In this document: positions 1-5,018 of the stretch, one piece after another
Position numbering within the stretch: the stretch's first letter is position 1
Layout: every line of letters starts with the position of its first letter
DNA from: Chitinophaga pinensis
GTDB taxonomy: Bacteria > Bacteroidota > Bacteroidia > AKYH767-A > OLB10
Direction of reading: 5' to 3'
NCBI GenBank assembly: GCA_945872015.1
Contig: CAMBYJ010000116.1
Location: 1 to 6,048 of the forward strand
Length of the DNA stretch: 6,048 bases
Translations under genes and position numbers: made by a program
Notes under the pieces: generated by a model
Seen by the model: only the letters and a program-made list of their open reading frames with translations
What the model was told of the DNA's origin: nothing
Database searches by the model: none

Positions 1-100
1 AGTTTGAACTTATTTGGCAAATGCAATATGTTAGCGCAAAAAGGAAATTGTGAAAATTTGAAAGCAAAAAAAAAGTAATTTAGCAACATATAAAAACACT
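1..100. other. Upstream stretch with no assignable gene
   Basis: This AT-rich stretch precedes the STAS gene. On the + strand, frame 1 is open from the window edge to a TAA at 76-78, and frame 3 is open from the edge to a TGA at 51-53. Either could be the tail of an upstream gene, but the short, lysine-rich peptides match nothing I recognise. The minus strand is also open from an ATG at 89-87 to the edge, again as low-complexity sequence. The box TAATTTAG at 76-83 has one mismatch to the Bacteroidota -7 consensus TAnnTTTG. It lacks a correctly spaced TTG, so I do not call a promoter here. Confidence 0.4.
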
Positions 101-448
101 ATGGAATTCGGATTTAAAATCATACAGAAAGATAGTTATTCGTTAATAAAATTAAATGGAAATCTGATTGAAAAAAACCAAGCCAATGGATTGATGGAAG
201 AGATTGATTCGCATTCGGAAGGAACACATTTAAATTATGTTATCGACTTATCTGCTTTTCAATACATGAACAGTACAGGACTAAATGTTCTATTAAATAT
301 TTTATCGAAAGCTAGAAAAGCGGGTGGTGAAGCGGTTATCTGCGCAGTGCCAGAAAAAATTAATTCTTTGCTAGTTATTACAAAATTGAACAATGTGTTT
401 TCAGTACTTGAAAACGAAGAGGCAGCTGCTAAGTCATTTGCTAATTAA
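101..448 (+). CDS. Single-domain STAS protein, anti-sigma factor antagonist-like
   Basis: This 115-residue protein is one STAS domain, the size of B. subtilis SpoIIAA/RsbV. Such proteins are cytoplasmic switches: unphosphorylated they bind an anti-sigma or other kinase partner, and a partner kinase inactivates them by phosphorylating one serine. The diagnostic segment is D49-L50-S51 followed by M56-N57-S58-T59-G60-L61. S58 aligns with the phosphoserine of SpoIIAA, but the preceding aspartate of SpoIIAA is Asn here. The later AGGEAVICAVPEKI stretch (about residues 74-87) and the 'LL.ITKL..VF' segment (89-100) also fit the fold. There is no membrane segment or second domain, so it is not a SulP transporter tail. 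The start at 101 gives a complete domain. The stop lies 8 bases before purA, which implies a shared transcript. No kinase or phosphatase partner is visible, so the regulated pathway is unknown. The family call is firm; the function is inferred. Confidence 0.88.
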   Translation: MEFGFKIIQKDSYSLIKLNGNLIEKNQANGLMEEIDSHSEGTHLNYVIDLSAFQYMNSTGLNVLLNILSKARKAGGEAVICAVPEKINSLLVITKLNNVFSVLENEEAAAKSFAN

Positions 449-456
449 TAATTATT

Positions 457-1737
457 ATGAAAGTTGATGTTTTATTAGGTCTTCAGTGGGGAGACGAAGG
501 TAAAGGAAAGGTAGTGGATGTGCTTACTCCAAGATATGATGTGATTGCTCGTTTTCAAGGTGGACCAAATGCAGGTCATACGTTAGAGTTTGAAGGCACT
601 AAGCATGTTTTGCATACTATTCCTTCTGGAATTTTTCACGACGGAAAAAGTAATGTGATTGGTAATGGAGTTGTGATTGATCCTGTTGTTTTCAAAAAAG
701 AAATTGATGCACTTGTTGCTCGTGGTGTGAATGTAAAAGGTAATTTAAAAATTTCTCGTAAGGCGCATTTGATTATTCCTTCTCACCGTTTGATTGATGC
801 AGCATCAGAAGCTGCAAAAGGAAAAGAAAAAATTGGATCTACTTTAAAAGGGATTGGGCCAGCTTACATGGACAAAACAGGGCGTAACGGACTTCGTGTT
901 GGAGATATTGAGCATCCTGATTTTTTGTCGAATTATAAAAAATTAGTCGATAAGCATATTGCTATGTTAAAGCAGTATGATTTTGAATATGACTTACCAG
1001 CAATGGAACAAGGATTTTTCGAAGGGATAGAACTGTTAAAAGAGCTTACATTAATTGATAGCGAGTACGAGTTAAATGCTAATATTCGTAACGGACAATC
1101 TGTATTGGCGGAAGGCGCACAAGGATCATTGTTGGATGTTGACTTCGGGTCGTATCCTTTCGTAACATCGTCGCATACGGTAACTGCAGGAACTTGTATT
1201 GGGTTAGGTGTTCCTCCATCAGCCATCGGCGAGGTATATGGAATATTTAAGGCTTACTGCACACGTGTTGGTAGTGGACCATTTCCAACAGAATTGTTTG
1301 ATGAAACGGGTGATTCGCTTCGTAAGAAAGGAAATGAATTTGGTTCTACAACTGGTCGTGCTCGCCGTTGTGGTTGGTTAGATTTACCATCATTGAACTA
1401 TGCAATCATGTTGAATGGTGTTACGCAATTGATCATGATGAAGTCGGATGTTTTAAGTGGTTTTGATACGATTAAAGTTTGTACGCATTATAAATACAGA
1501 GGCCAGATTATCGATTATGTACCTTACGACGTAGTGAACGAGCCAATCGAGCCTGTTTACGATGAGTTGCCAGGATGGAGTGAAGATTTAACTGGCTATA
1601 ACGATCTTGAACAATTGCCTCAGGCATTTTTAAATTACATCTCTTATATTGAAAACGCAACGGGATTGCCAATCACTATATTATCCGTTGGACCAGATCG
1701 TAAACAAACGATGGTGCGCGAAGAGGTTTTTAAATAA
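457..1737 (+). CDS. purA: Adenylosuccinate synthetase
   Basis: PurA joins IMP and aspartate using GTP to make adenylosuccinate, the first committed step from IMP to AMP, and acts as a cytoplasmic homodimer. At 426 residues it is full length (E. coli 432). The N-terminal signature QWGDEGKGK is at 10-18 with catalytic Asp13, and the GPNAGHT loop is at 36-42 with catalytic His41. The second family signature GIGPAYMDKTGR is at 132-143 and supplies IMP contacts. EGAQGSLLDVDFGSYPFVTSS (219-239) and RVGSGPFPTEL (270-280) are also conserved. STTGRARRCGW (297-307) is the arginine-rich loop, with Ala in a position that varies in the family. The guanine-recognition motif reads MKSD at 328-331, versus TKLD in E. 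coli; the key Lys and Asp remain. SVGPDR (410-415) is the C-terminal nucleotide-contact motif. The start lies 8 bases after the STAS stop, with no Shine-Dalgarno sequence, as is common in Bacteroidota. Nothing suggests inactivation. Confidence 0.98.
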   Translation: MKVDVLLGLQWGDEGKGKVVDVLTPRYDVIARFQGGPNAGHTLEFEGTKHVLHTIPSGIFHDGKSNVIGNGVVIDPVVFKKEIDALVARGVNVKGNLKISRKAHLIIPSHRLIDAASEAAKGKEKIGSTLKGIGPAYMDKTGRNGLRVGDIEHPDFLSNYKKLVDKHIAMLKQYDFEYDLPAMEQGFFEGIELLKELTLIDSEYELNANIRNGQSVLAEGAQGSLLDVDFGSYPFVTSSHTVTAGTCIGLGVPPSAIGEVYGIFKAYCTRVGSGPFPTELFDETGDSLRKKGNEFGSTTGRARRCGWLDLPSLNYAIMLNGVTQLIMMKSDVLSGFDTIKVCTHYKYRGQIIDYVPYDVVNEPIEPVYDELPGWSEDLTGYNDLEQLPQAFLNYISYIENATGLPITILSVGPDRKQTMVREEVFK

Positions 1738-1747
1738 AAGTTAGTGA

Positions 1748-3313
1748 ATGATGACTTTCAGTCAGTGTTTAACATTTAACAAAAGTTCGTTTGGTGCATA
1801 CCTGCGAACTTTTTGGTTTGTAATGCTGATGCTGTTAGTCAGTTCGTATTCATCTTTTGCGCAACTAAGTGGAAAGCCTATTGAGATTATACAGGCCGGT
1901 TCATTAGAAGGCATTAAGTATAATGGTATTGAAGTAAGACGTTTGGTTGGAAATGTGATTTTCAAACAAGATAATACGTTGATGTATTGCGATTCTGCTT
2001 TGTTTTATGAATCAAATAATACAATTGACGCTTACGGCAAAATTCGAATTGAAGGTCCACAGGCTAAATTAAGCGGAGATGTATTGCATTACGATGGCAA
2101 TACTAAAAATGCACAAATAAGCGGACGAGAAGTGCATCTTACTGACGGTAAAATGGATTTGGCTACAACTGTTTTGTTTTACGATTTAACGAATGATGTG
2201 GGTTCTTACTTTCAGGGAGGTACTGTAAGAGATAAAGAGAATACGCTCACAAGCGATATCGGGTTTTATTATGCACGCAATAAAGAAGTGTTTTTTAAAA
2301 GCAAGGTAAAGCTGAACAATCCGCGTTATGTAATGCAATCGGATACATTAAAGTATAATACAATCAGCAAGGTTGCTTACTTCTTCGGGCCAACAACAAT
2401 TAAAAGCACAGGAAAAGAGGGTGGCTTTATTTATTGTGAAAATGGTTGGTATAATACGCAGACAGAAAAATCGGTGTTTGGCAAAAACGCCTACATCTTA
2501 TCGAAGGAAAATAAGTTAGAGGGTGATTCAATTTTTTATGATCGTATTTCAGGAGTAGGTAAAGCCTGGAAAAATGTATTCATCACAGATACGTTGCAAA
2601 AAATAATTGTTGCCGGCGACTATGCCTATCTGAATGAGAAAAAAGGAAATTCGTTTGTTACAGGTAAATGTTCGCTAATTAAAATATTTGAAAAGGATTC
2701 GATGTACATGCATGCAGATACTTTGTATGCACAACAAGATTCTGTAAAAAAGCAGAAGCTTTATTTTGCCTATCACAAAGTGAAAATATTTAAGAACGAC
2801 CTTCAGGGTATGTGCGATTCGCTCGTTTATAACACAACAGATTCTGTAATTTCATTTTATACCAATCCTGTTTTGTGGAATAATAAAAACCAGCTGACAG
2901 CAAATTTTATCAAACTGCAGTTATCCAACAATCAGTTGCATAAAATGTATCTCGAAGAAAATTCTTTTATAGTTGGGCAGGAGGATAGTACTCGTTTTAA
3001 TCAGATTAAAGGAAGGAATATGGTGGGGAATTTTGTAGACAATAAGCTCGATCTGATAAAAGTGTCGGGTAACGGACAAACCATTTATTTTATCAGAAAT
3101 AAAAAACAGCAACTCACAGGAGTTAATAAAGCAGATTGCAGTGATATGAATATTTATATTGCTGATAGTAAGGTGAAAAAAATCGCCTTGAAAAGCGAAC
3201 CTGATGCAGTTTTATTACCAATAAAAGACGCACTGGAAAGTGATATTAAACTTCGTGATTTTAAATGGTTGGATGAAATCAGACCAAAAGCGAAAGAAGA
3301 TATTTTTAAGTAG
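1748..3313 (+). CDS. Exported OstA/LptA-like protein
   Basis: This 521-residue protein resembles the OstA-like family of Bacteroidota, related to the LptA periplasmic bridge and the N-terminal part of LptD, which carry lipopolysaccharide to the outer membrane. A signal peptide is visible: basic residues to R20, a hydrophobic core at about 22-33, and a likely signal peptidase I site after SSFA (38/39). The OstA entry motif is at 67-87, with the 'GNV.F' strand and then 'CDSALFY'. After it, a D-x-hydrophobic-x-aromatic core recurs about every 30 residues to about residue 361, consistent with stacked beta-jellyroll turns. The C-terminal part (about 390-521) follows the pattern less clearly and ends in a charged tail. 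There is no transmembrane barrel signature, so it is not a full LptD. It starts 10 bases after purA, probably in the same transcript. Adjacent ATGs at 1748 and 1751 make the exact start uncertain by one residue. Family placement is good; the LPS-transport role is inferred. Confidence 0.85.
   Translation: MMTFSQCLTFNKSSFGAYLRTFWFVMLMLLVSSYSSFAQLSGKPIEIIQAGSLEGIKYNGIEVRRLVGNVIFKQDNTLMYCDSALFYESNNTIDAYGKIRIEGPQAKLSGDVLHYDGNTKNAQISGREVHLTDGKMDLATTVLFYDLTNDVGSYFQGGTVRDKENTLTSDIGFYYARNKEVFFKSKVKLNNPRYVMQSDTLKYNTISKVAYFFGPTTIKSTGKEGGFIYCENGWYNTQTEKSVFGKNAYILSKENKLEGDSIFYDRISGVGKAWKNVFITDTLQKIIVAGDYAYLNEKKGNSFVTGKCSLIKIFEKDSMYMHADTLYAQQDSVKKQKLYFAYHKVKIFKNDLQGMCDSLVYNTTDSVISFYTNPVLWNNKNQLTANFIKLQLSNNQLHKMYLEENSFIVGQEDSTRFNQIKGRNMVGNFVDNKLDLIKVSGNGQTIYFIRNKKQQLTGVNKADCSDMNIYIADSKVKKIALKSEPDAVLLPIKDALESDIKLRDFKWLDEIRPKAKEDIFK
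1991..2830 (+). repeat. About ten degenerate ~30-residue repeats in the OstA-like protein
   Basis: This is a protein-level repeat, not a DNA repeat. Recurring cores of the type Asp-x-hydrophobic-x-Tyr/Phe end near residues 87 (DSALFY), 115 (DVLHY), 145 (TTVLFY), 175 (DIGFYY), 203 (DTLKY), 235 (ENGWY), 264 (DSIFY), 295 (DYAYL), 327 (DTLYA) and 361 (DSLVY). The steps are 28 to 34 residues. Each core is followed by a short polar turn and then a segment with Gly or hydrophobic residues and a V/I strand. This is what a stack of similar beta-jellyroll rungs would look like. The register was read by eye. Confidence 0.6.
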
Positions 3314-3401
3314 TGCAGAATAAAATCATTTTTAACAATTATTTCTTTTTGATGTTTTACACTTGCAATTCCCTTTCTTTAAATTTAAATGATTTTAAAC
3401 T
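3314..3401. other. AT-rich intergenic gap before cinA
   Basis: This gap of 88 bases separates the purA cluster from cinA and probably carries the cinA promoter. The best candidate -7 box is TAAATTTA at 3380-3387, one mismatch from TAnnTTTG and inside the 12-base palindrome TTTAAATTTAAA (3378-3389). The nearest TTG, at 3363-3365, is only 14 bases upstream, shorter than the usual spacing of about 19. No GC-rich hairpin with a T-run is present, so no intrinsic terminator can be called for the upstream genes. Confidence 0.35.
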
Positions 3402-4643
3402 ATGAAAGCAGAAATAATAACTATAGGTGATGAACTTTTAATCGGACAGGTGATTGATACCAATTCAGCCTGGATGGGAGAGGAGTTAAATAAAATCGGG
3501 ATTAAGATTAATAGGATAACATCAATCTCCGATGATCGTGATGAGATAATTAGTACGCTGAAGGAAGCATCAAAACGAGCGCATTTAGTTTTAATAACTG
3601 GAGGTCTAGGTCCAACAAATGATGACATTACCAAGAAAACACTAGCCGATTTTTTTAAAGTGAATATGCGATTTGATGAAAAAGCTTTTGAAGATGTGGT
3701 TCATTTATTTTCGATAAGAGGTCGTGAAGTATCAGCAATTAACCGATTCCAAGCGGAGGTTCCTGAAAATTGCACAACACTTTATAATAAAGTAGGAACA
3801 GCACCAGGTATGTGGTTCGATGAAGCGGATGTTGTTTACGTAAGTCTACCAGGTGTTCCTTATGAGATGAAATATTTGATGGAAAACGAGGTGATACCTC
3901 GAGTGAAGCAAAGATTTAAAACACCGTTTATTGTCCATAGCACCGTACTTACCTTTGGTATTGGCGAAAGTTTTTTAGCTGAGAAAATTGCTGCTTTTGA
4001 AAATGCATTACCTGATTCAATAAAACTCGCTTATTTACCCAGTGCTGGGTCTGTGCGACTAAGATTATCAGGAAGCGGGAATGACGAACAAGAGGTAAAT
4101 GACTTAGTCCGCCATTTAACAAATCAACTTTCTGAAATAATTCCAGAATATATCTATGGTTATGAGAAAGACGAATTACCTAAAGTGGTTGGTAATTTAT
4201 TAAAGTTGAAAGGGCTTAGTTTAGCAACTGCTGAAAGTTGTTCAGGTGGATTTATGGCTCATTTAATTACATCTATTCCTGGGAGCTCTGCTTATTATAT
4301 GGGTTCTTCGGTAACATATTCCAACGAAAGTAAAACACAGCTATTAAATATACCTGCTTCGCTGATTGAAAAGTATGGTGCTGTAAGTGAGCCTGTAGTT
4401 CTAGCAATGGTTGAATCTGCTAAAAAACTATTCAAAGTTGATTGCGCAATTGCGACCACTGGCGTTGCTGGACCGGGTGGTGGCACACCTGAAAAGCCAG
4501 TCGGGACCGTTTGGGTAGGCGTAAGCACACCTGACGAAACAAAGGCTTATCTGTTAAAGCTTGGCGATAACCGACTAAGAACCATAGAAGTAGCGGCTTT
4601 AAGTGGTTTGAATCTTTTGAGAAAAGCACTGCTAAAAAAATAA
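3402..4643 (+). CDS. cinA: CinA: MoCF-like domain plus NMN deamidase domain
   Basis: This 413-residue, full-length two-domain CinA is cytoplasmic. Residues 1-170 form the molybdopterin-binding-like (MoCF) domain, with the GDELL motif at 9-13, TGGLGPT at 66-72 and the following D74-D75. In characterised CinA proteins this domain acts as an ADP-ribose pyrophosphatase. Residues about 172-255 form the linking KH-type domain, with FGIGES at 185-190. Residues about 258-413 form the CinA C-terminal domain (PncC family), a nicotinamide mononucleotide deamidase in NAD salvage. Its conserved elements are ESCSGG (278-283), YSNESK (306-311), the glycine-rich TGVAGPGGG (353-361) and GDNR (388-391), so the active-site region looks intact. 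The name 'competence/damage inducible' comes from Gram-positive homologues and need not imply competence here. The ATG at 3402 gives the canonical N-terminus MKAEIITIGDELL. The gene stands 88 bases after the OstA-like gene and 82 before rpmB, so it is probably its own transcription unit. Confidence 0.96.
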   Translation: MKAEIITIGDELLIGQVIDTNSAWMGEELNKIGIKINRITSISDDRDEIISTLKEASKRAHLVLITGGLGPTNDDITKKTLADFFKVNMRFDEKAFEDVVHLFSIRGREVSAINRFQAEVPENCTTLYNKVGTAPGMWFDEADVVYVSLPGVPYEMKYLMENEVIPRVKQRFKTPFIVHSTVLTFGIGESFLAEKIAAFENALPDSIKLAYLPSAGSVRLRLSGSGNDEQEVNDLVRHLTNQLSEIIPEYIYGYEKDELPKVVGNLLKLKGLSLATAESCSGGFMAHLITSIPGSSAYYMGSSVTYSNESKTQLLNIPASLIEKYGAVSEPVVLAMVESAKKLFKVDCAIATTGVAGPGGGTPEKPVGTVWVGVSTPDETKAYLLKLGDNRLRTIEVAALSGLNLLRKALLKK

Positions 4644-4675
4644 TGCAGTAAAAAAATAAAAAATAGAGGGAGTGC

Positions 4676-4705
4676 TTGTACATAAAACAAAATTTACTAA
4701 ATTTG
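4676..4705 (+). promoter_or_regulatory. Bacteroidota sigma-A promoter for rpmB
   Basis: TTG at 4676-4678 (-33 element) is followed by 19 bases and then TAAATTTG at 4698-4705, an exact match to the Bacteroidota -7 consensus TAnnTTTG. Both sequence and spacing are ideal. The predicted transcription start is a few bases after 4705, at about 4708-4712, leaving a 5' leader of only about 14-18 bases before the L28 ATG at 4726. That leader is A-rich with no Shine-Dalgarno sequence. A strong promoter suits a ribosomal protein gene. Confidence 0.75.
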
Positions 4706-4725
4706 CCTTCCAATAAAGTAAAGTC

Positions 4726-4959
4726 ATGTCAAGAATTTGTGATTTAACCGGAAAACAAGCTATTACCGGTAATAAAGTAAGCCACTCAAACCGCAAAACA
4801 AAGCGTCGTTTTAATCCGAATTTACAGGTTAAGAAATTTTTTCTACCTGAAACTGGTGAGTGGATTACATTAAAAGTAAGTACATCCGCTTTAAGAACGA
4901 TTAATAAAATCGGAATTACGGAAGCGATTACACGTGCTATCGTAAAAGGATCATTGTAA
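4726..4959 (+). CDS. rpmB: 50S ribosomal protein L28 (bL28)
   Basis: This 77-residue protein matches bL28 along its length (E. coli 78 residues), a structural protein of the large ribosomal subunit. Diagnostic stretches are MSRICDLTGK at 1-10, the TGN..SH segment at 14-20, the basic KRRFNPNLQ at 26-34 that contacts rRNA, and VSTSALRTINKIG at 51-63. Only one cysteine (C5) is present, so this is the zinc-free form of L28. The start is fixed by the conserved MSR N-terminus and by the promoter just upstream. In many Bacteroidota the next gene is rpmG (L33), but here only 59 bases and then a peptidase gene follow. The codons for residues 12-17 include a perfect 14-base palindrome (4761-4774), probably by chance. 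Confidence 0.97.
   Translation: MSRICDLTGKQAITGNKVSHSNRKTKRRFNPNLQVKKFFLPETGEWITLKVSTSALRTINKIGITEAITRAIVKGSL
4761..4774. repeat. 14-base perfect palindrome inside rpmB
   Basis: TATTACCGGTAATA reads identically on both strands. It lies within the codons for Ala-Ile-Thr-Gly-Asn-Lys of L28. The core ACCGGT recurs at 4985-4990 between rpmB and the M24 gene, and at 5407-5412 within the M24 gene. A binding-site role is possible but unsupported. Confidence 0.3.
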
Positions 4960-4973
4960 CAATTATTATATAA

Positions 4974-4998
4974 CGGTTGAAAGAACCGGTAGATTACC
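4974..4998 (+). other. Two overlapping short hairpins in the rpmB-M24 gap
   Basis: CGGTT at 4974-4978 can pair with AACCG at 4984-4988 (5 base pairs, loop GAAAG). GGTA at 4988-4991 can pair with TACC at 4995-4998 (4 base pairs, loop GAT). They share G4988, so they compete at one base. Neither has the long GC stem and T-run of an intrinsic terminator; only ATTTT follows. They may form a weak 3' end for the rpmB transcript, or mean nothing. Confidence 0.2.
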
Positions 4999-5006
4999 AT
5001 TTTGAT

Positions 5007-5014
5007 TAAATTTG
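5007..5014 (+). promoter_or_regulatory. Possible -7 box directly before the M24 peptidase gene
   Basis: TAAATTTG is an exact match to TAnnTTTG and is the same octamer as in the rpmB promoter. It ends only 4 bases before the ATG at 5019, so a transcript started from it would have little or no leader. The nearest upstream TTG (4977-4979) is 27 bases away, too far for a standard -33 element, so the promoter is only half supported. Confidence 0.35.
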
Positions 5015-5018
5015 AATC

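Noticed and set aside
1..78. Tail of an upstream + strand gene ending in TAA at 76-78
   Set aside because: The 25-residue peptide is unrecognisable, another frame is equally open, and the stretch is A-rich; it cannot be told from chance.
57..83. Promoter for the STAS gene: TTTG at 57-60 and TAATTTAG at 76-83
   Set aside because: The -7 box has a mismatch and the 15-base spacer is too short.
933..1226. 97-codon open frame on the minus strand inside purA
   Set aside because: It lies wholly antisense to a clearly conserved enzyme; its translation shows no recognisable motif.
3322..3360. TAAAATCA pairing with TGATGTTTTA as a terminator after the OstA-like gene
   Set aside because: The stem is almost all A-T with a bulge, so it would be too weak for an intrinsic terminator.
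3363..3387. Promoter for cinA: TTG at 3363-3365 and TAAATTTA at 3380-3387
   Set aside because: One mismatch in the -7 box and a 14-base spacer; noted in the gap entry only.
4628..4649. Hairpin ACTGC/GCAGT at the end of cinA as a terminator
   Set aside because: The stem is 5 base pairs with a 12-base loop and is followed by A residues, not T residues, on the + strand.
4295..4713. Two overlapping minus-strand open frames (77 and 93 codons) at the end of cinA
   Set aside because: Both are antisense to the conserved CinA C-terminal domain; the proline- and aromatic-rich translations look like frame shadows.
4632..5000. 122-codon open frame on the minus strand covering rpmB and both flanking gaps
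   Set aside because: It is antisense to the conserved L28 gene and its promoter, and its translation has no recognisable domain.
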